Below the pieces are notes generated by a model, which was not told the origin of the DNA, made no database searches, and was given only the letters and a program-made list of their open reading frames with translations. A stretch of 64,000 nt of DNA from Flavobacterium sp. N2270. Its GTDB lineage: Bacteria > Bacteroidota > Bacteroidia > Flavobacteriales > Flavobacteriaceae. The stretch lies in assembly GCF_025947225.1 (NCBI RefSeq), contig NZ_CP110005.1:434001-498000 (forward strand), in the 5' to 3' direction. Both the position numbers and the translations under genes were made by a program. Below are positions 51,191 through 59,448 of the stretch, piece by piece. The stretch's first letter is position 1. Every line of letters starts with the position of its first letter.

Positions 51191-51669
51191 TGAAAAATTA
51201 CATTCTTTTATTATTACTTACAGCATCTTTTGGTTTTGCTCAAAACACTTTACATTATAACGATGAAAAAGGTTCGCCTAAAGCAACATTGCAAAATATA
51301 TCATGGATTTCAGGAAACTGGATAGGTGAAGCTCTAGGTGGAATTTGTGAAGAAAACTGGAGTAAACCCATTGGTAACTCAATGATGTTTAACTTTAAAT
51401 TGGTTAAAAACGGAAAAGTTGTTTTTTATGAATTAGGCCATATTATAGAAAAAGATAATACACTTTTATTGCAATTGAAACATTTTGGAGCGGATTTAAA
51501 AGGTTGGGAAAAACCAGAAATTAGCGAAGAATTTAGGCTCGTGAAAGTAGAAGAAAACAAAGTGTTTTTCAATCAATTTACATTTGAAAAGGTTTCGGAT
51601 AATGAAATGAATATTTATGTAGTTTTTGAAGAAACTGGCAAAGAAATGAAGTTTAATTATAAGAAATAA
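51190..51669 (+). CDS. DUF6265 family exported protein
   Basis: A 159-residue exported protein: signal peptide MKNYILLLLLTASFGFAQ, then a lipocalin-like small beta-barrel signature: NISWISGNWIGEALGGICEENWSKP, SMMFNFKLVKNGKVVFYELGHI and the terminal NIYVVFEETGKEMKFNYKK. This fits DUF6265, whose role is unknown; small hydrophobic ligand binding is a reasonable guess. Co-transcribed with the GNAT-nitrilase gene (one-base overlap). Confidence 0.82.
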   Translation: MKNYILLLLLTASFGFAQNTLHYNDEKGSPKATLQNISWISGNWIGEALGGICEENWSKPIGNSMMFNFKLVKNGKVVFYELGHIIEKDNTLLLQLKHFGADLKGWEKPEISEEFRLVKVEENKVFFNQFTFEKVSDNEMNIYVVFEETGKEMKFNYKK

Positions 51670-51678
51670 GAAGATACA

Positions 51679-51691
51679 AACCTGACAGGTT
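51679..51691. repeat. Small palindrome AACCTGACAGGTT
   Basis: Perfect 6-bp arms around one A, in the short gap between the DUF6265 and zinc-ribbon genes. It may be another remnant of a dispersed palindrome. Confidence 0.4.
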
Positions 51692-51742
51692 AAAAACACA
51701 CAAACGGAATGAGATTTTTTCGTTTCATGTAATGACAAAATT

Positions 51743-52093
51743 ATGAGTAAAGGATGTTTAGAATGTGGCGATAAAATTATTGGCCGAGAAGATAAAAAGT
51801 TTTGTAGCGACGGTTGCAGAAATGCATACAACAACAAAATGAATAAAGATTCTAATAATTTAATGCGTAACATTAATAACAAATTGCGTAAAAATTATAG
51901 AATTCTCTGCGAATTGAATCCTGATGAAAAATCAAAAACAACTAAAACAAAATTATTGAGTAAAGGTTTCGATTTTGAGTTTTTCACCAGCATGTTAACA
52001 ACAAAAACAGGAAATATTTATTACTTCTTATACGACCAAGGCTACCGACAATTAGAAGATGATTTTTTTATGTTAGTAAAGAAAGTAAGCTAA
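51743..52093 (+). CDS. Small zinc-ribbon protein
   Basis: A 116-residue cytoplasmic protein with an N-terminal zinc ribbon, CLECGDKIIGREDKKFCSDGC (CxxC...CxxxC), followed by a basic segment (RNAYNNKMNKDSNNLMRNIN, KLRKNYRIL) and an alpha/beta region with GFDFEFFTSMLTTKTGN and YYFLYDQGYRQLEDDFFMLV. The layout recalls small nucleic-acid-binding zinc-ribbon proteins; no function is known. It lies directly before the SDR gene (1-bp gap), so they are co-transcribed. Confidence 0.82.
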   Translation: MSKGCLECGDKIIGREDKKFCSDGCRNAYNNKMNKDSNNLMRNINNKLRKNYRILCELNPDEKSKTTKTKLLSKGFDFEFFTSMLTTKTGNIYYFLYDQGYRQLEDDFFMLVKKVS

Positions 52094-52094
52094 C

Positions 52095-52943
52095 ATGAAA
52101 AGGAATGAAATTTCAATATTAGGTTGTGGTTGGCTTGGTCTTCCTTTAGCCAAAAAGTTAATTGAAAACGGATTTTCCATTAAAGGTTCTACAACTTCTG
52201 AAGAAAAACTAACTGTATTAGAAGAAAACAAAATTCAACCGTATTTAATTGCATTAGACGAAGATAAAATAATTGGAAACATAACCAATTTTCTTACCGA
52301 ATCAGAAGTTTTAATTATTGATATTCCACCAAAATTACGAAGTTCTCAATCAGAAAATTTTGTTTCTAAAATTAAAAACTTAATAATCGAAATTGAAAAG
52401 TCAGCAATTAAAAAAGTGCTTTTTATAAGCTCGACTTCGGTTTATGGTGATTTGCCAATCTTCTCGACTGGGCTCGAAGTGACAGAAGAATCAGCTTTAA
52501 ACCCAGATTCTGAAGGTGGAAAACAATTACTTGAAGTAGAACAATTATTACAATCCAATCCCAATTTTAAAACTACAGTTATTCGCTTTGGTGGATTAAT
52601 TGGTAAAGATCGTCATCCAATACAATTCTTAGCAGGAAGAGAAAATGTCGAAAACCCTGAAGCGCCTATTAACTTTATTCATCAAGATGATTGCATTGGA
52701 ATTATTGAAAAGTTAATTAACAAAGGACTTCGACAGGCTCAGTCTGACAATTGGGATTGGAATGAAACCTTTAATGCTGTTGCACCAGAACATCCTACAA
52801 GAGCAGATTATTATCACAAAAAAGCTTTAGAAATGAATTTAAAAGTCCCTACTTTTGTAAAAGATTCAAAATCTAAAGGCAAAATAATTAGCAGTAAAAA
52901 ACTGCAAAAAATTCTCAACTACACCTTTCAAAAACAAATTTAA
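52095..52943 (+). CDS. NAD(P)-dependent SDR (sugar epimerase/YeeZ-like), with repeat-derived insertions
   Basis: A 282-residue extended SDR. NAD-binding motif LGCGWLGLPLAK; IDIPPKLRSSQ; SSTSVYGD (catalytic Ser region); VIRFGGLIGKDRHPIQFLAGR; NFIHQDDCIGIIEKLI. The catalytic YxxxK is not in its usual form (SEGGKQLLEVE), as in YeeZ-type members. Two stretches look foreign: IFSTGLEVTEE (about residues 121-133) and GLRQAQSDN (about 211-220). Their DNA (52460-52485, 52726-52751) matches palindromic dispersed repeats common in flavobacterial intergenic DNA, read here as codons. Substrate unknown. Confidence 0.85.
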   Translation: MKRNEISILGCGWLGLPLAKKLIENGFSIKGSTTSEEKLTVLEENKIQPYLIALDEDKIIGNITNFLTESEVLIIDIPPKLRSSQSENFVSKIKNLIIEIEKSAIKKVLFISSTSVYGDLPIFSTGLEVTEESALNPDSEGGKQLLEVEQLLQSNPNFKTTVIRFGGLIGKDRHPIQFLAGRENVENPEAPINFIHQDDCIGIIEKLINKGLRQAQSDNWDWNETFNAVAPEHPTRADYYHKKALEMNLKVPTFVKDSKSKGKIISSKKLQKILNYTFQKQI

Positions 52944-52946
52944 AAA

Positions 52947-53870
52947 ATGGCATATTATAGCGTTTTTCATAACTACATAACTAAAAAGAAAAACGCAATT
53001 GGCTTGCCTGTGCTTGCACTTATTTGGTGTTGCTTTTTTTGGGGAACCACATGGATTGCTTCAAAAGAAGGCGTAAAACACATGCCAGCACTTCAATTAG
53101 TTGCAATTAGACAATTGTTAGGCGGATTGATTTTCTTAATTTATTTCTTAGCTATAAAAGCGCCTTGGCCAAATAAAAGACAATGGCGAAACATTCTTAT
53201 TTTGAGCGTTCTAAACTTTATGTTGAGTAATGGCTTAAGTACTTGGGGCGTAAAATATATATCGAGTGGATTAGGAGCAATTATTGGTTCAATTTTCCCA
53301 CTTTGGATTGTAATCATCAGTTTTTTTAGAGGCGAAAAAGTCTCTTGGCGTGCTACGCTAGGATTGGTAATTTGTTTTCTTGGAATCTGTGTAATTTTTT
53401 ACGATTATTTACATGATTTCTTAAATCCAGAATTTCAATTTGGAATTATTTTATCCATCATAGCAACGTTTACTTGGGCATTATCTACTATTTATATCAA
53501 AGAAAACAATACCAATTTTAATCCCTATTTTAATATTGGATTACAAATGCTCATCTCATGTACGGTCATGTTTTCTGTTTGTGAGTTTTCAGGAATAAGT
53601 ATGCCGTTAAATGAAATTCCAGCTATTTCATGGTGGGCAATTATTTATTTAGTACTATTTGGTTCGGTATTTACATTTATAGCATTCATCTATTCTTTAG
53701 AACACTTACCTAGAGAAATAAGTAGTTTGTACGCTTATGTGAATCCAATGGTTGCTTTATTGTTTGGTTATTTACTCTTTAACGAATCCTTAAGCACTAC
53801 AATTATTATTGGCGGATTGATTACACTTTCTGGACTTTTCATGGTAAATAAGGCGATTAAAAAGAAATAA
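52947..53870 (+). CDS. EamA/DMT-superfamily transporter
   Basis: A 307-residue inner-membrane protein with ten predicted helices in two EamA repeats (about 20-150 and 165-300), opening IWCCFFWGTTWIASKEGVKHMPAL, a standard DMT start, and including YVNPMVALLFGYLLFNE near the end. Such carriers export metabolites or amino acids; the substrate is unknown. It is the last gene of the run from 51743 and is followed by a terminator at 53872-53897. Confidence 0.9.
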   Translation: MAYYSVFHNYITKKKNAIGLPVLALIWCCFFWGTTWIASKEGVKHMPALQLVAIRQLLGGLIFLIYFLAIKAPWPNKRQWRNILILSVLNFMLSNGLSTWGVKYISSGLGAIIGSIFPLWIVIISFFRGEKVSWRATLGLVICFLGICVIFYDYLHDFLNPEFQFGIILSIIATFTWALSTIYIKENNTNFNPYFNIGLQMLISCTVMFSVCEFSGISMPLNEIPAISWWAIIYLVLFGSVFTFIAFIYSLEHLPREISSLYAYVNPMVALLFGYLLFNESLSTTIIIGGLITLSGLFMVNKAIKKK

Positions 53871-53871
53871 A

Positions 53872-53897
53872 AAATCCCAAGCTTTCACTTGGGATTT
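53872..53897. terminator. Bidirectional terminator
   Basis: Ten-bp stem AAATCCCAAG / CTTGGGATTT with a six-nt loop, between the convergent DMT and M13 peptidase genes. Confidence 0.8.
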
Positions 53898-53918
53898 AGA
53901 ATTATTATAGAATTTGGA

Positions 53919-56012
53919 TTACCAAATTTTTACTCTCTTATCTGGAGCAATATACATTCCATCTCCTTCTTTAATACTAAACGCTTTATAAAAAGCATCT
54001 ACATTTTGTAAGGGAACATATGCACGATACATTCCTGGCGAATGCGGATCAGTTTTTACCTGATTTTTAATTGCTTCATCACGCATTTTACTTCTCCAAA
54101 TAGTTGACCAAGAAATAAAGAAACGTTGTTCTGGCGTAAAACCATCAATTAATCCTGGATTTCCGTTTTTAGCTAAATAAATTTGTAAACCATCATAAGC
54201 AGCGTTTACTCCACCTAAATCACCAATATTTTCACCCAATGTAAATTTACCATCTACAAAAGTTCCTGGTAAAGGTTGTAAGTTAGAATATTGATCTGCC
54301 AAAGCGCCTCCAAGAGAAGTAAATTGTGTTAAATCTTCATCACTCCACCAGTTTACAAGGTTACCGTCTGCATCGTAACGTGAACCCGAATCATCAAATC
54401 CATGAGAAATTTCGTGCCCAATTACCGCTCCAATTCCACCATAATTCACCGCTTCATCTGCTTTATAATCATAAAAAGGTGGTTGTAAAATTGCAGCTGG
54501 GAAAACGATTTCATTATTTGAAGGGTTAAAATAAGCATTAACCGTTTGAGGAGACATTCCCCACTCTTCTTTGTCTACTGGCTTTCCAAGTTTTTTAATG
54601 TTCTCATTATTTCCCCATTTTGAAGCATTTTTCATGTTTTCAAAATACGTTCCTCCATTTTCTGGACTTGCAATTACCAATTCAGAATAATCTTTCCATT
54701 TATCTGGATAACCAATTTTAACTCTTGATTTTCTAAGTTTTAATTTTGCATTTTCCTTAGTAGCTTTTGTCATCCAAGGTAAATTATCGATACGATTTTC
54801 AAAAGCTAAAAATACATTTGCAATCATTGCTTCTGCTTTTGCTTTTGCTTCTGCAGGGAATTTTTTCTCTACATACAATTTACCTAAAGCCTCACCTAAA
54901 GTTCCGTTTACAGTTGCCAATGCTCTTTCATCCGCTGGGCGTTGTTTAACCGCTCCTGTTAACGTTTTTCCATAAAATTCCCAATTTGCATTTCCAATTT
55001 CAGTAGTTAACAATCCTGAAGATTGACGTAACACAGTCCATTTCATATAGGCTTTCCAAGAATCTACTTTGCTCTCTTTAAGAATAGATTCAACCGTTTC
55101 GATGTATTTTGGCTGAGATACAATTACAGAATCAATTTTCCCGATACCAATACCTTGATAGTAAGAAGACCAATTAACTGAAGGACTTAATTTTTGCAAT
55201 TCAGCAATAGTCATTGGATTATAGGTTTTTCTTCTATCTCTACGTTCTACTCTATCTAAAGTCGCCGTTGACATCTTAGTTTCTAAAGCTAAAATTTTAG
55301 CAGCATTTGAAGTAGCCGTTTTTTCATCTTCACCAATAAACTGTAGCATTCTTGCTATATGTGCTTGGTATTTTTGACGTTTTTCAACATTATCTGGAGC
55401 ATCAGAAACATAATAATCTCTATCAGGCAATCCTAAACTACCTGTGCTTAAGTAAACCACATTTCTACTACTGTTTTTAGCGTCTGTATATACATAACTA
55501 CCAAAAAAACCAACGCCATTTCCGTCAGCTTCCATTTCAGTAATTAAAGCAGCTACATCTTTAGAAGATTTTACAGCGTCAATTTTTGCCAAATAAGGTT
55601 TTATTGGTTCAATTCCTTGTTTGTTTCTAGTTACAGTATCTAATATAGACTTGTACAAATTAATAGCTTTCGCTTGATCTGAATTTGGGTCAATAGACTT
55701 GTCGTTAATCGCATCCTTTAAAATAGCCATTACGTCTTCATCTGTATTTTTACGAAGCTCGTCAAAACTTCCCCAACGGGTTCTATCGCTAGGAATTTCT
55801 GTATTGTCTAACCATTTTCCGTTTACATAACGGAAAAAATCGTCTGAAGGTTTCACAGAAGTATCCATGAAATCAGTATTAATACCAACCGATTCTTTTT
55901 TAACCTCAACAGATTCTACAACATGAGTTGCTTCTTGCTTTGCTTTACAAGAATTTAATAGTGAGGCCAAAAAAAGAAAGCCTAAGCTTCCTTTAAAAAT
56001 GTAGTTTTTCAT
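53919..56012 (-). CDS. M13 (neprilysin-like) zinc endopeptidase lipoprotein
   Basis: A 697-residue M13 metallopeptidase (PepO-like). N-terminal lipoprotein signal with SLLNSCKAK; M13 N-terminal domain starting SVKPSDDFFRYVNGKWLDNTEIPSDRTRWGSFDEL; catalytic motif VIGHEISHGFDDSGSRYD (HExxH) and the third ligand in GENIGDLGGVNAAYDGL. It ends RAYVPLQNVDAFYKAF...MYIAPDKRVKIW, with the characteristic C-terminal Trp. It degrades peptides at the outer membrane or in the periplasm. Transcribed from a perfect -7 box at 56052-56045. Confidence 0.95.
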   Translation of the reverse strand: MKNYIFKGSLGFLFLASLLNSCKAKQEATHVVESVEVKKESVGINTDFMDTSVKPSDDFFRYVNGKWLDNTEIPSDRTRWGSFDELRKNTDEDVMAILKDAINDKSIDPNSDQAKAINLYKSILDTVTRNKQGIEPIKPYLAKIDAVKSSKDVAALITEMEADGNGVGFFGSYVYTDAKNSSRNVVYLSTGSLGLPDRDYYVSDAPDNVEKRQKYQAHIARMLQFIGEDEKTATSNAAKILALETKMSTATLDRVERRDRRKTYNPMTIAELQKLSPSVNWSSYYQGIGIGKIDSVIVSQPKYIETVESILKESKVDSWKAYMKWTVLRQSSGLLTTEIGNANWEFYGKTLTGAVKQRPADERALATVNGTLGEALGKLYVEKKFPAEAKAKAEAMIANVFLAFENRIDNLPWMTKATKENAKLKLRKSRVKIGYPDKWKDYSELVIASPENGGTYFENMKNASKWGNNENIKKLGKPVDKEEWGMSPQTVNAYFNPSNNEIVFPAAILQPPFYDYKADEAVNYGGIGAVIGHEISHGFDDSGSRYDADGNLVNWWSDEDLTQFTSLGGALADQYSNLQPLPGTFVDGKFTLGENIGDLGGVNAAYDGLQIYLAKNGNPGLIDGFTPEQRFFISWSTIWRSKMRDEAIKNQVKTDPHSPGMYRAYVPLQNVDAFYKAFSIKEGDGMYIAPDKRVKIW

Positions 56013-56044
56013 TTTATATTTTTAGTTTTTGAAAGTTCTCAAAA

Positions 56045-56052
56045 CAAATATA
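56045..56052 (-). promoter_or_regulatory. -7 promoter box (TATATTTG) of the M13 peptidase gene
   Basis: A perfect TAnnTTTG match on the minus strand, 33 bp upstream of the start codon at 56012. Confidence 0.6.
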
Positions 56053-56175
56053 AGTTTTTGAAATGAGAAATTCTATCAAGATAATTGTTTGAATACCATT
56101 TTAACATTTGTTTGAATTATAAAAAATAAAATATTTTCATATATTGCATGAATTTCCTACTAATCAATTAACAAA

Positions 56176-59100
56176 ATGGCAAAAAAAAACTACTTACCTC
56201 TAATTATTGGGTTCTTTTTTTTATTTAATATAATCAATGGATACTCACAAGACGATTTAAAATCAACAAAATATGGAGACAAAATCAAAAAACATTTATC
56301 ATTATCAAAATATGATTTGTCAGAAGTAGACCTTAAAAACTTATATGTTGATAGTGAATACCTTACAAAAAAAACTCAAATTACTCATATTTATGTCGGG
56401 CAACAATTTGAAGGAATTAAAATTTTTAACGCAATTTCTAGTATTGCAATAAAAAATGATGAAATTTTTTATGTTGGGAATTCATTTGTGAAAAATATAG
56501 CTGAAAAAATCAACACTGTTACCCCTACAGTTAGTAAAGAACAAGCTATTCGAAATGTTGCTACACATTTTAAATTAGAATTACCTAATGAAATAAAACT
56601 TATTAGTTCTACGAAAAACAATTATGTTTTTGATAAAGCAAATGCGTTTTTAGAAAACATTCCCGTAAAACTTGTTTTCACATATGTAGATCAACAAGAA
56701 TTAAAGTTATCTTGGGACGTTAGTCTTTATACAATTGACGGAAAGCATAATTGGAATGCAAGAGTTGATGCAATTTCTGGAAATATTATAGAGTTTACAG
56801 ATATGGTCATCAGTTGTGATTTTGGCATTCCATGTTCAATTACCGGAGAACACAGTCATGATAAATCTAATAATCAAGAATTCGCAACTTCATTTTTCAA
56901 AAAAACATCTTCTGCATTAGTAGGAGGTGCCGAATATAGAGTTTATGCACTCCCAGCAGAAAGCCCAAATCATGCTGGCAGAACATTAGTTATAGATCCA
57001 GAAAACCTAACAGCCTCTCCTTATGGTTGGCATGATGTAGATGGAATTCCTGGGGCAGATTATACTATAACTCGCGGGAACAATGCACACGCTTATAATG
57101 ACATCGCAAATACAAACAGTAGCCCAGGCAACGAACCTAATGGCGGTACTGCGTTATCTTTTGATTTTACTTCAAATTTAGCTTTAGCTCCAAGTACAAA
57201 CATAGCAGCTGCACAAAATTTAGACTCTAACACAACCAACTTATTCTATATGACTAACATGATGCATGATATTTGGTATGCATATGGGTTTGATGAAGCA
57301 GCAGGTAACTTTCAACAAAACAACTATGGGAATGGTGGAATTGGTGGTGATTACGTTAAAGCTGAAGCCCAAGATGGTAGTGGTTCAAATAACGCAAACT
57401 TTAGCACCCCAACTGACGGAGGAAACGGAAGAATGCAAATGTATCTTTGGACAACTCCTAACCCAGATAAAGATGGCGATTTAGACAATGGAATTATTGC
57501 TCATGAATATGGCCATGGAATTTCAACAAGATTAGCCGGAGGACCAAACAACAGTAGTTGTCTTTCAGGGAACGAACAACAAGGTGAAGGTTGGTCTGAT
57601 TGGTTTGCCTTAATGACCACCATCGAACCAGGGGATTTAGCTACTGATGGAAGAGGAATAGGAACTTATGCAAGAAATCAACCTACTACTGGCGCAGGAA
57701 TTAGAACTTATAGATACTCAACAAATATGGCAATCAACCCTCATACTTATGACGACATTAAGACAGAGGCAGTTCCTCACGGAGTTGGATCAGTTTGGTG
57801 CGCTATGCTTTGGGACTTAACATGGGCTTATATAGACAAATATGGGTTTGACCCAGACTTATACAATGGAACTGGAGGTAATAATAAAGTGATGCAATTG
57901 GTTTTAGACGGATTAAAACTACAACCTTGTGGATCTGGTTTTGTTGACTCAAGAAATGCTTTACTAGCAGCAGATATTGCCTCGACTGGAGGTGATAATC
58001 AATGTTTAATTTGGGAAGTTTTTGCAAGAAGAGGCCTTGGCGCTTCTGCTATCCAAGGAACTTCAGGTTCAAGATTAGACGGAACAGAAGCTTTTGATAT
58101 GCCTTTAGCATATATAAACGCAGATGTTTCATTAAACTCATGTGGTTCTGATATTGTTTTATTAACACTATCCAACTTAAATACAAGTGCAATATCTCAA
58201 TTTGATTACAATTATACTATTGATGGAGGTGTTTCAAATTCAGGTAGCTGGAACGGAACAATAAATTCATGTTCAGCAACAACTGGTGTCCCATTTACAT
58301 ATGGAACATTAACCAGAGGGACTCACGAAATTACAATAACAGGAACAAACCCAGTAACTGTACCTGTTTCATTTTTCGTAAATGTAAATGACTCAGGTAT
58401 AGAAAATGTAATCAACACATTCACAAATGCTACTGACAATTTAATTGCTTATGATAGCGGAAGTGGGGCAACTTGGGAAAGAGGAGATGCTTATGCCCCA
58501 AGTTTTGGTAGAACACTTACGAGTACAGTTACTGGAGGCTCTAAAGTTTATGGAACGAATTTAGATGGAATCCATGGCGATGCTGCTAAATTTTATTTGA
58601 TATCTCAATGTTATGATTTATCTTCTCTTGAAAACACTTTTGTAAAGTTTGATTTAGCTTTTGATATTGAACAAGATTGGGATTTATTATACTTAGAATA
58701 TTCAACAGACGGAGGCAACATTTGGACAAACTTAGGAACTTCTTCAGATATAAATTGGTACAATAGTTCAAGATTACCAAACGGAACTGATTGTTTTAAT
58801 TGTATTGGAGCACAATGGACAGGAGAAGCTACAGATGCGACAACACATACTGATGGTGGAACTGTAGGAACAATGCATAATTACAGCCATTCATTAAGTG
58901 CTTTTGACAGCACAGGATCAGCTGAAACAAATATTGTTTTTAGATTTACTTATCATGCTGATGATGCGTATGCTGAAGAAGGAGCTTTAATAGATAACTT
59001 TGTTATTGAAGGAACTATAAACCCTTTATCTATTGAAGATAATAGTTTTGAAAATTTAGTTTTCTACCCTAATCCAACTAATGACTTATTAAATATTAGT

Positions 59101-59298
59101 AGCGGAACGTCTCTACAAAACGCTAAAATATCTTTATATGATATAACTGGTAGAGTTTTATCTAATAGAGTTAACATCAACTTAATAAACAACAATTCAA
59201 TTACTCTAAATGTCTCAAATTTAGCAAGTGGTAATTACTTCATTACTATAGAAAGCGATGACAACAAAAAATCTACTAAGCAATTTATTAAAAACTAA
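56176..59298 (+). CDS. M36 (fungalysin) metalloprotease with T9SS sorting domain
   Basis: A 1040-residue secreted protease. Signal peptide to GYSQ (about residue 25); FTP/propeptide (about 30-215, ending SGNIIEFTDMVISCD); M36 catalytic domain (about 240-650) with GIIAHEYGHGISTRLAGGPNN (HExxH) and EGWSDWFALM (third ligand Glu). Then a CARDB-like beta-sandwich (about 650-745, LSNLNTSAISQFDYNYTIDGG), a jelly-roll/MAM-like module (about 755-950, WERGDAY..., FDIEQDWDLLYLEYSTDGG) and a type A T9SS sorting domain (LVFYPNPTNDLL...). It digests protein outside the cell. Its two C-terminal modules are homologous to those of the convergent neighbour. Confidence 0.94.
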   Translation: MAKKNYLPLIIGFFFLFNIINGYSQDDLKSTKYGDKIKKHLSLSKYDLSEVDLKNLYVDSEYLTKKTQITHIYVGQQFEGIKIFNAISSIAIKNDEIFYVGNSFVKNIAEKINTVTPTVSKEQAIRNVATHFKLELPNEIKLISSTKNNYVFDKANAFLENIPVKLVFTYVDQQELKLSWDVSLYTIDGKHNWNARVDAISGNIIEFTDMVISCDFGIPCSITGEHSHDKSNNQEFATSFFKKTSSALVGGAEYRVYALPAESPNHAGRTLVIDPENLTASPYGWHDVDGIPGADYTITRGNNAHAYNDIANTNSSPGNEPNGGTALSFDFTSNLALAPSTNIAAAQNLDSNTTNLFYMTNMMHDIWYAYGFDEAAGNFQQNNYGNGGIGGDYVKAEAQDGSGSNNANFSTPTDGGNGRMQMYLWTTPNPDKDGDLDNGIIAHEYGHGISTRLAGGPNNSSCLSGNEQQGEGWSDWFALMTTIEPGDLATDGRGIGTYARNQPTTGAGIRTYRYSTNMAINPHTYDDIKTEAVPHGVGSVWCAMLWDLTWAYIDKYGFDPDLYNGTGGNNKVMQLVLDGLKLQPCGSGFVDSRNALLAADIASTGGDNQCLIWEVFARRGLGASAIQGTSGSRLDGTEAFDMPLAYINADVSLNSCGSDIVLLTLSNLNTSAISQFDYNYTIDGGVSNSGSWNGTINSCSATTGVPFTYGTLTRGTHEITITGTNPVTVPVSFFVNVNDSGIENVINTFTNATDNLIAYDSGSGATWERGDAYAPSFGRTLTSTVTGGSKVYGTNLDGIHGDAAKFYLISQCYDLSSLENTFVKFDLAFDIEQDWDLLYLEYSTDGGNIWTNLGTSSDINWYNSSRLPNGTDCFNCIGAQWTGEATDATTHTDGGTVGTMHNYSHSLSAFDSTGSAETNIVFRFTYHADDAYAEEGALIDNFVIEGTINPLSIEDNSFENLVFYPNPTNDLLNISSGTSLQNAKISLYDITGRVLSNRVNINLINNNSITLNVSNLASGNYFITIESDDNKKSTKQFIKN

Positions 59299-59323
59299 GA
59301 AAGAGTAAATACTTTAAAATAAA

Positions 59324-59359
59324 AAAAAACCACCTTTAAAATTTAATGGTGGTTTTTTT
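59324..59359 (+). terminator. Terminator of the M36 protease gene
   Basis: Stem AAAAAACCACC / GGTGGTTTTTT with the self-complementary TTTAAA in the loop. Confidence 0.8.
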
Positions 59360-59401
59360 AAATCAGAGTGTATTAATATTTTAAAGTTAATTCTTTAAAA
59401 C

Positions 59402-59433
59402 AAAAAGCCCATGATAAACTTCATGGGCTTTTT
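59402..59433 (-). terminator. Terminator of the BNR-repeat gene
   Basis: Thirteen-bp stem AAAAAGCCCATGA / TCATGGGCTTTTT with a six-nt loop; works in both directions. Confidence 0.85.
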
Positions 59434-59448
59434 TATTCTATTAAAAGG

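Noticed and set aside
56166-56175. TTAACAAAAT upstream of the M36 gene as a fourth sRNA box
   Set aside because: It overlaps the M36 start codon and no GGTTAATAG 5' end or -7 box lies 60 bp downstream.
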